From Streptomyces sp. NBC_00162 (GTDB lineage: Bacteria; Actinomycetota; Actinomycetes; Streptomycetales; Streptomycetaceae), in assembly GCF_024611995.1 (NCBI RefSeq), contig NZ_CP102509.1:6386001-6450000 (forward strand): 64,000 bases of DNA, given 5' to 3'. Numbering within the stretch: the first letter of the stretch is position 1; every line of letters begins with the position of its first letter. Positions 32,493 through 41,317 of this stretch are shown piece after piece. The notes beneath the pieces are model-generated. The model made no database searches. It had not been told where the DNA came from and worked only from the letters and a program-made list of their open reading frames with translations. Position numbers and translations under genes: made by a program.

Positions 32493-33088
32493 CACTCGAT
32501 GCCCTTCTGGCCCTTCTGGCCGGCGTCCATCGGGTGCTTGACCTTGGTCATCTCGGTGACGAGATCCGCGAACTCCAGCAGCTTCTCCGGCGCGTTGCGC
32601 CCGGTGATCACCACGTGCTGGGTGCCCGGACGGTTGCGCAGCACCTCGATGACCTCGTCGACGTCGATCCAGCCCCAGTGCATCGGGTACGCGAACTCGT
32701 CGAGCACGTACAGCTTGTGCGTCTCGGCCGCCAGATCCCGCTTGACCTGCTCCCAGCCCTCCTTGGCCGCCTGCTCGTTGTCGAGCTGCGCGTCCCGCTG
32801 GACCCAGGACCAGCCCTCGCCCATCTTGTGCCAGACGACGGAGCCGCCCTCGCCGGATGCGCCGAGCACCTTGAGCGCGTTCTCCTCGCCGACCTTCCAC
32901 TTCGCCGACTTGACGAACTGGAACACCCCGATCGGCCAGCCCTGGTTCCAGGCGCGCAGCGCCAGCCCGAAGGCCGCCGTGGACTTGCCCTTGCCGGGCC
33001 CGGTGTGGACGAAGACGAGCGGGCGGTTGCGGCGCTGGCGCGTCGTGAGTCCGTCGTCCGGAACGACGTTCGGCTGTCCCTGCGGCAT
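32489..33088 (-). CDS. cobO: Cob(I)yrinic acid a,c-diamide adenosyltransferase
   Basis: A 199-residue CobA/CobO-type corrinoid adenosyltransferase. The P loop is VHTGPGKGKSTAAFGLALRA (about residues 27-46), with WVQRDAQL, LYVLDEFAYPMHWGWIDVDE and HVVITGRNAPEKLLEFADLV following, the usual family order. It transfers the 5'-deoxyadenosyl group of ATP to reduced cobalt in the cytoplasm. Its ATG overlaps the chelatase stop by one base (TAATG) and its stop overlaps the cobB start (GTGA), so it lies in a tightly coupled operon between the chelatase and cobB. Confidence 0.94.
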   Translation of the reverse strand: MPQGQPNVVPDDGLTTRQRRNRPLVFVHTGPGKGKSTAAFGLALRAWNQGWPIGVFQFVKSAKWKVGEENALKVLGASGEGGSVVWHKMGEGWSWVQRDAQLDNEQAAKEGWEQVKRDLAAETHKLYVLDEFAYPMHWGWIDVDEVIEVLRNRPGTQHVVITGRNAPEKLLEFADLVTEMTKVKHPMDAGQKGQKGIEW

Positions 33089-35202
33089 TACGCGGCCCTC
33101 CTGGTGCTGTCGGATGCGGAAGATGTCACTGCGGTACGTACGTTCTTCACGAGCCCGGCCAGCGAGTCGGCCCGCAGCCCGTCGAGGGTGACGGCGGGCC
33201 CGCCCAGATCCGTGGCCAGTACCCCGGCCAGCCCCAGCCGGACCGGCCCCGTCTCGCAGTCCACGACCACGGACGCCACGCCCGCGGCCTGGAGCAGCCG
33301 GGCGCTGCGCCCCGACAGCTCGCGCGGGTCGCCGCCGACGGCGCCGGCCGAGGTGGCCCGTCCGTCGGTGACGACGACGAGCAGGGGCCGGCGCGAGGGG
33401 TCCCTGAGCCGCTCGATCCGCAGCACCTCGTGGGCCTTCAGCAGCCCGGCGGCCAGCGGGGTGCGGCCACCGGTCGGCAGCTTCTCCAGCCGGGCCGCGG
33501 CCGCGTCCACCGAGGAGGTGGGCGGCAGCGCCAGTTCGGCCGTGGCCCCGCGGAAGGTGATCAGGCCGACCTTGTCCCGGCGCTGGTAGGCGTCCAGGAG
33601 CAGCGACAGCACGGCGCCCTTGACCGCGCTCATGCGCTGCCGGGCGGCCATCGAGCCCGAGGCGTCGACGACGAAGAGGACGAGGTTGCCCTCGCGGCCC
33701 TCCCGCGTCGCCTGGCGCAGATCGTCCTTGCGGATCACCAGGCCGCGCCCGTCGCGGCCGCGCGCCTTCTGGTGCGGTGCGGCCGCGTGCACGGTGGCCG
33801 CCAGGTGCAGCTTCGTGAGCTGGCCGCGGGGGCGCTGGGCGCCGGTGGTCCGGCCGTGGGCCGTACGGGCACGCGAACGCCGCCCGGCAGCGCCCTCGCC
33901 GAGGCCGGGCACGCTCAGCATCTTGGTCCGGAACGGCTCCGCGGCCCGTACGGCGGCCTGCTCGGGCCCGCCGGCTCCCTGGGAGGAGGGCTGAGGGGCC
34001 TCGGGGGCGTCCGCGGGGGCGCTCTCGGTGGACTCCGATTCCGACTCCGGTTCCGGCGGGGCGTCGGAGGTCTGCGGACCGTTGCCTTGCGGGGGCACCC
34101 CGCCGCCCCCGTCGGGGCCGCCGCCGTCGTCGTCCGGGCCGCTGTCGTCCGGTCCCTCCGGCTCCGGCTCCGGTTCGGGCTCCGGCTCCTCGTCCTCGAA
34201 CCGGTCCAGGATCTCGTCCAGCTTGTCCTCGTCCAGGCCCGGCGCGTCGAAGGGGTTGCGCCGCCGCCGGTGGGGGAGCGCCAGCAGCGCGGCCTGCCGT
34301 ACGTCCTCCTTCAGCACCTCGGTCCGCCCGGCCCAGGCGGCCAGCGCGGTCGCGGTCCGGGCCATCACGATGTCCGCCCGCATGCCGTCGACCTCGAAGC
34401 CCGCGCAGGTCGCGGCGATCCGGAGCAGCGCGGTGTCCCCGAGCCGGACCTGCGGGAGCAGCGCCCGCGCCGCCACCACCCGGGCGCGGACCTCGTGTTC
34501 GTCATCGGCCCAGCGGGTCGCGAAACCGGCGGGGTCGTCCTCGTAGGCGAGCCTGCGGCGCACGACCTCGACGCGCTGGGCGGGCTCGCGGGAGGCGGCG
34601 ACCTCGACGGTGAGCCCGAAGCGGTCCAGGAGCTGCGGGCGCAGCTCGCCCTCCTCGGGGTTCATGGTGCCGACGAGCAGGAACCGTGCGGCGTGCCGGA
34701 CGGAGACTCCCTCGCGCTCGACGTACGAGGCCCCCATCGCGGCGGCGTCCAGCAGCAGGTCGATGAGGTGGTCGTGGAGCAGGTTGACCTCGTCGACGTA
34801 CAGGATCCCGCGGTGCGCGTCGGCGAGCAGGCCGGGTTCAAAGGCCTTCACGCCTTCCGCCAGGGCCCGTTCGATGTCGAGGGCCCCGACGAGGCGGTCC
34901 TCGGAGGCCCCGACGGGCAGCTCCACCATGCGGGCGGGCCGGGCGGCGCCTGGGCCCGGCTCGTGCGGGCCGTCCGGGCAGGCCGGGTCGGGCGCGGCCG
35001 GCGCGCACGAGAACCGGCATCCGGGGACCACGTCCACCTGCGGCAGCAGCGCCGACAGCGCGCGCACGGCGGTGGACTTGGCGGTCCCCTTCTCACCGCG
35101 CACCAGCACACCACCGACCGCCGGGCTCACGGCGTTGAGCAGGAGCGCCAGCCGCAGGTCGGTCTGACCGACCACTGCGGTGAACGGATAGGGCGTGCTC
35201 AT
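33088..35202 (-). CDS. ChlI/ChlD-type chelatase subunit fusion (AAA+ and VWA)
   Basis: A 704-residue protein. Residues about 5-330 are an AAA+ ATPase (Walker A in VRGEKGTAKSTAVRAL, Walker B in RGILYVDEVNLL, sensor in GTMNPEEGELRPQLLDRFG). A long acidic Glu-Pro and Gly/Pro linker (about 340-430) follows. Residues about 500-690 are a VWA domain with the MIDAS motif DASGSM and later VVVTDGRAT. The magnesium-chelatase I/D layout, in a cobalamin operon, suggests insertion of cobalt into the corrin ring together with a CobN-type subunit, but no cobN is present in the window. The start is ATG with GGAG 12 bases upstream. Confidence 0.88.
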   Translation of the reverse strand: MSTPYPFTAVVGQTDLRLALLLNAVSPAVGGVLVRGEKGTAKSTAVRALSALLPQVDVVPGCRFSCAPAAPDPACPDGPHEPGPGAARPARMVELPVGASEDRLVGALDIERALAEGVKAFEPGLLADAHRGILYVDEVNLLHDHLIDLLLDAAAMGASYVEREGVSVRHAARFLLVGTMNPEEGELRPQLLDRFGLTVEVAASREPAQRVEVVRRRLAYEDDPAGFATRWADDEHEVRARVVAARALLPQVRLGDTALLRIAATCAGFEVDGMRADIVMARTATALAAWAGRTEVLKEDVRQAALLALPHRRRRNPFDAPGLDEDKLDEILDRFEDEEPEPEPEPEPEGPDDSGPDDDGGGPDGGGGVPPQGNGPQTSDAPPEPESESESTESAPADAPEAPQPSSQGAGGPEQAAVRAAEPFRTKMLSVPGLGEGAAGRRSRARTAHGRTTGAQRPRGQLTKLHLAATVHAAAPHQKARGRDGRGLVIRKDDLRQATREGREGNLVLFVVDASGSMAARQRMSAVKGAVLSLLLDAYQRRDKVGLITFRGATAELALPPTSSVDAAAARLEKLPTGGRTPLAAGLLKAHEVLRIERLRDPSRRPLLVVVTDGRATSAGAVGGDPRELSGRSARLLQAAGVASVVVDCETGPVRLGLAGVLATDLGGPAVTLDGLRADSLAGLVKNVRTAVTSSASDSTRRAA

Positions 35203-35210
35203 GCGTTGCT

Positions 35211-35290
35211 CACTCCTTCGAAGGCGCGGGTCCGGGCAGAGCCCGGTTGAGGGAAGGGGCGGGGTGGGGGAGAGCCCCGCAGGGCCGCGG
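35211..35290 (-). repeat. Second copy of the dispersed palindromic repeat
   Basis: On the minus strand the segment reads CCGGGCTCTGCCCGGACCCG then CGCCTTCGAAGG, the same layout as the cobB copy (GGGCTC-n-GAGCCC-type hairpin, GACCC, CGCGCCT). It fills the 91-base gap between cobQ and the chelatase gene and includes a GGGGCTCTCC/GGAGAGCCCC-like arm. It may act as a weak processing or attenuation site in the operon. Confidence 0.5.
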
Positions 35291-35293
35291 CCG

Positions 35294-36814
35294 TCACGGC
35301 GCGCCCGGCGGGAGGAACGGCAGGCCCGCCGGGGCTCCGCCTTCGATCAGCCGCAGCAGCGCATCCGTGTCGGCGTGCTCCGCGATCAGGTCGCCCAGCA
35401 GGTCGAGCTGTTCCTCCCGCAGGGAGGAGAACGAGGTGTCCGGCGCCGGGACGAACCGCCGCCCGGCCGCCGCGGCCACCTCCCGCAGGAACGCCCGGCG
35501 GAAGCCGTCCGACTCCAGCGAGCCGTGCCAGTGCGTCCCCCACACCGACCCGACCCGGCACCCGTCCAGGAAGGGCGTCCCGCCCAGCACCTCGGCCACG
35601 CCGTGGTGGATCTCGTACCCCTCGACCGGCTCCCCGAGCGCCGAACCCACCGGCCGCGCCAGGGTCTTCTCCCGCTCGAAGCGGATGCGCACGGGCAGCA
35701 GCCCGAGCCCGTCCACCGCACCCGCCCGCGATTCGACCTCGTCCTCGATGTGCTCGCCGAGCACCTGGAAACCACCGCAGATCCCGAGCACCGGCCGCCC
35801 CTCGGCAGCCCGCCGCAGCAGGGCGTCCGCCAGCCCGCGCTCGCGCAGCCAGGCGAGGGCCTTCACCGTCCCGCGCGTCCCCGGCACGACGACCAGGTCC
35901 GCGTCGGCCAGCTCCTCGGCCCGGTCCACGAACCGCACGACCACCCCCGGCTCCGCCGCGAGCGCGTCGACGTCCGTGAAGTTCGACATCAGCGGCACCG
36001 CGCACACGGCGACCCGCAGCACGTCCTCGCCCACCGGAGGGGCGACCACCGATTCGCGCACCGCGCCCCGCAGGGAGACCCGGAGCCCGTCCTCCTCGTC
36101 GATGCCCAGCCCGTGCTGGAAGGGCAGGACCCCGTACGTGGCCCGCCCGGTCAGGCCGCGCAGCATCTCCATGCCCGGCTCCAGCAGCGAGACGTCACCG
36201 CGGAACTTGTTGACCAGATATCCGGCGATCAGCGACTGGTCCTCCGCCGACAGCAGAGCCGTCGTACCGAAGAAGGACGCGAAGACCCCGCCCCGGTCGA
36301 TGTCCCCGACCACGACCACCGGGAACCGCGCGGCCCGCGCGATGCCCATGTTCACGATGTCGGTCCGGCGCAGGTTGATCTCGGCCGGACTCCCCGCCCC
36401 CTCGCAGATCACGGCGTCATACGTGCCCCGCAGCTGCTCCAGACAGTCCGTGACGATGCCGAGCAACTGCTCCTGCCTGCCCCCGTGGTAGCCGCGGGCG
36501 CTCATCTCGCCCACCGGCTTGCCCAGCAGCACCACCTGGCTGCTGCGGTCGCTGCCCGGCTTGAGCAGGACCGGGTTCATCAGCGCGGTCGGATCCACGC
36601 CGGCCGCCTGGGCCTGCATCGCCTGGGCGCGGCCGATCTCGGCGCCCTCCCGGGTGACGAAGGAGTTCAGCGACATGTTCTGCGCCTTGAAGGGCGCCAC
36701 CTTGACGCCCTGGCGGGCCAGCCAGCGGCAGATGCCCGCCGTGACCACGCTCTTGCCCGCGTCCGACGTGGTTCCGGCGACCAGCAGTCCGCCGCCGCGC
36801 TTCGCGCCGCTCAT
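35294..36814 (-). CDS. cobQ: Cobyric acid synthase
   Basis: A 506-residue CobQ/CbiP. The N-terminal ATP-binding half (about 1-235) has LLVAGTTSDAGKSVVTAGIC, APFKAQNMSLNSFVT, EGAGSPAEINLRRTDIVNMG and VVVGDIDRGGVFASFFGT. The C-terminal amidotransferase half has the catalytic cysteine in GRPVLGICGGFQVLGEHIED and the histidine in GSVWGTHWHGSLESDGFR. It adds four amide groups to adenosylcobyrinic acid diamide. Its ATG overlaps the cobD stop (ATGA), and a repeat element separates it from the chelatase gene. Confidence 0.95.
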   Translation of the reverse strand: MSGAKRGGGLLVAGTTSDAGKSVVTAGICRWLARQGVKVAPFKAQNMSLNSFVTREGAEIGRAQAMQAQAAGVDPTALMNPVLLKPGSDRSSQVVLLGKPVGEMSARGYHGGRQEQLLGIVTDCLEQLRGTYDAVICEGAGSPAEINLRRTDIVNMGIARAARFPVVVVGDIDRGGVFASFFGTTALLSAEDQSLIAGYLVNKFRGDVSLLEPGMEMLRGLTGRATYGVLPFQHGLGIDEEDGLRVSLRGAVRESVVAPPVGEDVLRVAVCAVPLMSNFTDVDALAAEPGVVVRFVDRAEELADADLVVVPGTRGTVKALAWLRERGLADALLRRAAEGRPVLGICGGFQVLGEHIEDEVESRAGAVDGLGLLPVRIRFEREKTLARPVGSALGEPVEGYEIHHGVAEVLGGTPFLDGCRVGSVWGTHWHGSLESDGFRRAFLREVAAAAGRRFVPAPDTSFSSLREEQLDLLGDLIAEHADTDALLRLIEGGAPAGLPFLPPGAP

Positions 36815-37770
36815 GCGCGCCCCCTCCGTGATGTGCGCGAGACCAGCATCCGGGCCGCCACACAGGCCCCCAGCGCCAGCCAGGTCACCTGCCGCGACAG
36901 CCGTACCGCCCGCTCGATGTCCGCGACCTCCACCGGCCGCCCCGTCCCGCCGTTCAGCACCGCCCGGTGCTCGACCCGCCCCCCGTACGCCAGGGTGCCC
37001 CCCAGCCGTACGCCGAGCGCCCCCGCGAAGGAGGCCTCCACGGGCCCGGCGTTCGGGCTCGGGTGCGCGGCGGCGTCCGCGCGCCAGGCCCGTACGGCTC
37101 CCCGCCGGTGGGGTCCGGCCAGTACGGCGGCCAGCGCGGTCAGCCGGGCGCCCGGCCAGCCCGCCAGATCGTCGAGCCGGGCGGACGCCCAGCCGTAGCG
37201 CAGGTAGCGGGGGGACTTGTGGCCGACCATCGCGTCCAGGGTGTTCACGGCGCGGAAGGCCAGCAGCCCGGGGACTCCGGCGACGGCGCCCCACACCAGG
37301 GCCCCGACCACCGCGTCGGAGGTGTTCTCCGCGACCGACTCCACGACGGCGCGGGCCATCTGCTGCTCGTCCAGGGCTTGCGGGTCGCGCCCGCACAGGT
37401 GCGGCAGCCGCTCGCGGGCCACCTCGGCGTCCCCGGCGGCGAGCGCGCCGCCGATGGCGCGGGCCTCCCGGCCCAGCGAGGTGCCGCCCACGACGGCCCA
37501 CGTGGCGGCGGCGGTCAGGGCGATACGGGCGGCCGCGGGCCGGGAGCGCACGGCGCGGGCGCCCAGCGCACCGACGGCGGCCGCGCCCCCGGCGCACACC
37601 AGGGTGTGCAAGAGGCCCCGGGCGCGGTCGTCGCGCCACAGGGCGCGCTCGACGGCGGCGGCGGCTCGTCCGAAGGCGGCCACGGGGTGCCCACGGCGCG
37701 GATCCCCCAGGATCCGGTCGCCGATCAGCCCCGCCGTGACGCCGTACGCGAAGACGCGATCGGCACGCAT
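36811..37770 (-). CDS. cobD: Adenosylcobinamide-phosphate synthase
   Basis: A 319-residue CobD/CbiB membrane protein, first gene of the cob operon. It has four to five hydrophobic segments and the family motifs IGDRILGDPRRGHPVAAFGR (residues about 16-35), AVVESVAENTSDAVVGALVWG, FRAVNTLDAMVGHKSPRYLRYGW and HPSPNAGPVEASFAGALGVRLGG. It joins aminopropanol (phosphate) to adenosylcobyric acid at the membrane. The ATG at 37770 is closest to a weak GAGG; longer forms would translate the riboswitch. A cobalamin riboswitch covers its leader, so cobalamin should repress the whole operon. Confidence 0.93.
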   Translation of the reverse strand: MRADRVFAYGVTAGLIGDRILGDPRRGHPVAAFGRAAAAVERALWRDDRARGLLHTLVCAGGAAAVGALGARAVRSRPAAARIALTAAATWAVVGGTSLGREARAIGGALAAGDAEVARERLPHLCGRDPQALDEQQMARAVVESVAENTSDAVVGALVWGAVAGVPGLLAFRAVNTLDAMVGHKSPRYLRYGWASARLDDLAGWPGARLTALAAVLAGPHRRGAVRAWRADAAAHPSPNAGPVEASFAGALGVRLGGTLAYGGRVEHRAVLNGGTGRPVEVADIERAVRLSRQVTWLALGACVAARMLVSRTSRRGRA

Positions 37771-37799
37771 GGTGGCAGGTATGTCCTCACTCAGGGTCC

Positions 37800-37945
37800 G
37801 CGCCCTGGTTCGACGTGTCCGGCGGCGAGAGTTCCTGGCTCCCGGGTCGCACTCGGTCGAGTGCCCCGGTGACAGTGGCGGGACCGCGCCGGATTCGCAC
37901 CGGACTTCCTCTCCATGCCGCCGTATTGGCTCGCGCAGTCCACCA
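37800..37945 (-). ncRNA. Cobalamin riboswitch upstream of the cob operon
   Basis: On the minus strand three conserved pieces occur in order: GTCCGGTGCGAATCCGGCGC (within 37885-37905, the P3-P6 core), CCCGCCACTGT with the invariant GCCACTG at 37879-37873, and GAGCCAGGA at 37841-37833 in the 3' part. These are the signature elements of the B12 riboswitch class. The element ends about 30-60 bases before the cobD ATG, so it likely controls ribosome access or transcription of cobD-cobQ-chelatase-cobO-cobB. Bounds are approximate. Confidence 0.92.
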
Positions 37946-37966
37946 CGCACCGCGAACGCCCGTCAA
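37937..37966 (-). promoter_or_regulatory. Candidate promoter of the cob operon
   Basis: On the minus strand TTGACG (37966-37961) and TGGACT (37942-37937) are separated by 18 bases. Transcription would start near 37930, at the 5' edge of the riboswitch, which fits. The -10 is poor. Confidence 0.35.
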
Positions 37967-38019
37967 CTCGCCGTTGACCTGCGACGGGGCTGCGGTGGGG
38001 CGTGTGGCGGGGCATGCGA

Positions 38020-38050
38020 AAGCTCCCCCCGGGGAAACCCGGAGGGAGCG
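38020..38050 (-). terminator. Terminator of the pitH2 operon
   Basis: On the minus strand GCTCCCTCCGGG (38049-38038) pairs with CCCGGGGGGAGC (38033-38022) through one G-T wobble and a 4-base loop, followed by TTTC. It lies 20 bases beyond the stop of the small membrane protein gene. Confidence 0.8.
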
Positions 38051-38069
38051 TTCACGCGTGACGTGCGTG

Positions 38070-38291
38070 TCAGGCGACGATCAGGTAGATCCCGTAGCCC
38101 ACGGCGGCCGCGACGAGCGCGAAGCAGGCGTACGCGCCGCTGCGGGCCAGGGTGGCGGTGCCGCCCTGCTCGGTGGCGGTCTCGTGCTTGGACAGGCCCA
38201 CCAGGCCCAGGGTGAAGAGGGCCACGAGGGCGACGGTGGCGGAGAGGCTGACCCCGAACACGGAGCCGAGTGCTTCCCAGTCGATCTTCAT
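38070..38291 (-). CDS. Small two-helix membrane protein downstream of pitH2
   Basis: A 73-residue protein with two hydrophobic helices (SLSATVALVALFTLGLVGL, about residues 14-33, and GAYACFALVAAAVGYGIYLIV, about 52-72) and a polar loop between them (SKHETATEQGG). It follows the phosphate transporter by 28 bases and is followed by a terminator, so the two form an operon. The ATG has AGAGGAA about 9 bases upstream. The function is unknown; it could be an accessory subunit or modulator of the transporter. Confidence 0.8.
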   Translation of the reverse strand: MKIDWEALGSVFGVSLSATVALVALFTLGLVGLSKHETATEQGGTATLARSGAYACFALVAAAVGYGIYLIVA

Positions 38292-38319
38292 ACCGCTGAT
38301 TCCTCTGTCGTTCTCGGGG

Positions 38320-39588
<1,269 letters not shown>

Positions 39589-39624
39589 TTACCCAGGCTT
39601 CTGTTTGACGTCAGTGGCTCGGCG

Positions 39625-39657
39625 ACCGTAGGCAATCTGGATGAACGGAAGGTGAAC
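39625..39657 (-). promoter_or_regulatory. PHO box and -10 of pitH2
   Basis: On the minus strand two adjacent 11-base units, GTTCACCTTCC (39657-39647) and GTTCATCCAGA (39646-39636), match the PhoP direct-repeat consensus. A -10 box TACGGT follows at 39630-39625, so the repeats occupy the -35 position, the usual layout for PhoP-activated promoters. A further single unit, GTTCACCCTGC, is at 39758-39748. The 311-base gap between pitH2 and the hydrolase gene holds no other recognisable element. Confidence 0.75.
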
Positions 39658-39899
39658 TGATGCGGGCTTAATGGTGTCTCCACCTGGGGTGCGATCAGGT
39701 CATTCGTCCCGATTCTGTCGTAGCTATCCAGATAAATGCACGTCAAAGCAGGGTGAACGAACCCCTCCGCGAGTGGCCTCTGGCTGATCGGCCACCGCCT
39801 CCGGGGCATCGAAAGAGAGCTAGATCACCTCGCTCTCGGCGACCGTCGGAACGATCGCCTCCGGTGGCCCGCCGAAGCCCGCGCCTCGACACTGGAGCA

Positions 39900-41030
39900 G
39901 TGCGTACCGCGACAGCGACGGCAGCGGCCGTCACCACCACCCTCCTGGGCACCGCCGTGGCCGCTGTCGCGGCCGGCCGGTACGCCGCCGACGTGGCCCT
40001 GCGGCCCCAGCCCGGGCGCCCGCTGCCCGGCAGTCCGCGCCTGAGCGTCCACTCCACCGCCGCCGGCCGGGTCGTGCTGACCCGCTCGCTCGGCTCCCTG
40101 CGCCCCGGTACGTACGGACTCGACGCCCCCGGGGTGCACGCCGTGGTCGGCCCCGTGCTCCCCGACGCCGAGCACGGCCCGGACACCGTCGTACGCCGGC
40201 TCCTCGCCGTCACCCACGGCAGCCTCGACCCCGGCACCCGCGTCACCCTGACCCCCCAGGTCCACCTCGGGAACCCGCGCACCGCCCTCGGGCTCGACCA
40301 CGCCGACGTCGACGTGCCCGGGGAGCTCGGCGCCCTGCCCGCCTGGTTCGTGCCCGAGGCCCGCGACACCTGGGTCATCACCGTGCACGGGCTCGGCGCC
40401 GGCCGCGAGCACCCGATGGTGGTCATGCCCTTCCTGCACCGGCACCGGCTGCCCGTCCTGGACCTGGCCTACCGCGGCGACCTCGGTGCCCCCGCCTCCC
40501 CGGACGGCCTCGGCCACCTCGGCGAATCGGAGTGGCGGGACCTGGACGCCGCCATCCGCTACGCCCTGCGCTACGGCGCCCGCCGCGTGATCCTGCACGG
40601 CTGGTCCACCGGCGCCACCATGGCCCTGCGCGCCGCCGAGCGCTCGGCGCTGGCCGGCCGGATCGCCGGGCTGGTGCTGGACTCTCCCGTATTCGACTGG
40701 CACACCACCCTGCGCGCGCTCGCCGCGGCCCGCCACACCCCGGCCCCGGTGCTCCCGCTCGCGGTCCGGGCCGCCGAGAGCCGCTCGGGACTGCGCGCCG
40801 ACCACCAGGCGCCCCTGGCGGACCCGGGCACGCTGCGCCTCCCCGTACTGATCTTCCACGGCCCGGACGACACCCTCGCCCCCTGGGAGCCCTCGCGGCG
40901 GCTCGCCGCCGCCCGCCCCGACCTCGTCACCCTGCACCCCGTGCGTCAGGCCGGCCACGGCGCGATGTGGAACGCCGACCCGGCCGGATACGAGGAGGCC
41001 CTGCGGCGCTTCCTCACCCCCCTCATGTGA
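39900..41030 (+). CDS. Alpha/beta-hydrolase with N-terminal membrane anchor
   Basis: A 376-residue protein (from GTG 39900). It opens with a hydrophobic segment (AAAVTTTLLGTAVAAVAAG), then a region of about 140 residues without known motif, then an alpha/beta-hydrolase domain: TWVITVHGLGAGREHP, the nucleophile elbow HGWSTGATMALRAAE, aspartate in FHGPDDTLAPWE and histidine in VRQAGHGAMWNAD. The substrate is unknown. The start is uncertain: GTG 39753 is in frame but its extra 49 residues are Arg/Ser-rich and overlap a PHO-like unit. Divergent from pitH2. Confidence 0.8.
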   Translation: MRTATATAAAVTTTLLGTAVAAVAAGRYAADVALRPQPGRPLPGSPRLSVHSTAAGRVVLTRSLGSLRPGTYGLDAPGVHAVVGPVLPDAEHGPDTVVRRLLAVTHGSLDPGTRVTLTPQVHLGNPRTALGLDHADVDVPGELGALPAWFVPEARDTWVITVHGLGAGREHPMVVMPFLHRHRLPVLDLAYRGDLGAPASPDGLGHLGESEWRDLDAAIRYALRYGARRVILHGWSTGATMALRAAERSALAGRIAGLVLDSPVFDWHTTLRALAAARHTPAPVLPLAVRAAESRSGLRADHQAPLADPGTLRLPVLIFHGPDDTLAPWEPSRRLAAARPDLVTLHPVRQAGHGAMWNADPAGYEEALRRFLTPLM

Positions 41031-41105
41031 ACGCGTGTGAACGCGTGTGAACACTCGTCTGAGTGCTCGCGTGAGTGCTCGAGTGCGTTCTCACGTGCAC
41101 TTTCT
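41031..41105. repeat. Short tandem and inverted repeats after the hydrolase gene
   Basis: Copies of GTGTGAACGC and of GAGTGCTCG alternate here (for example CGCGTGTGAACGCGTGTGAA, then GAGTGCTCGCGTGAGTGCTC), and GAACACTC pairs imperfectly with GAGTGCTC. It looks like a degenerate slippage array that may form hairpins after the stop codon. The remaining bases to 41317 show no gene; codon use between 41228 and 41318 is not coding-like. Confidence 0.6.
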
Positions 41106-41317
41106 TGTGAAGGGGATGTGGCGGCGAGAGCCCTGTGGGTGACTTGCCCCGGTCTGGACCTCGGGCCGGCCTTGGAAACGGCTGGTTCCGTTTGGGCTTT
41201 CGGCCAGTGACGGGCGAGACTGCTTCCGTGACGTCCCGAAAGCCTGATGAGCAGTTGGCTCGCGACTCCAGACTCCGACTCGTCTACCCGAGGTCCGTTA
41301 GTACGGCCCGCAAGGCG

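Noticed and set aside
37791..38015. A 74-codon frame upstream of cobD
   Set aside because: It covers the conserved core of the cobalamin riboswitch, has atypical codon use and no ribosome binding site.
41135..41317. N-terminal extension of the second HEAT-like paralogue
   Set aside because: Codons such as AGG, GTT and AGT and the lack of third-position G/C bias between 41228 and 41318 argue against coding.
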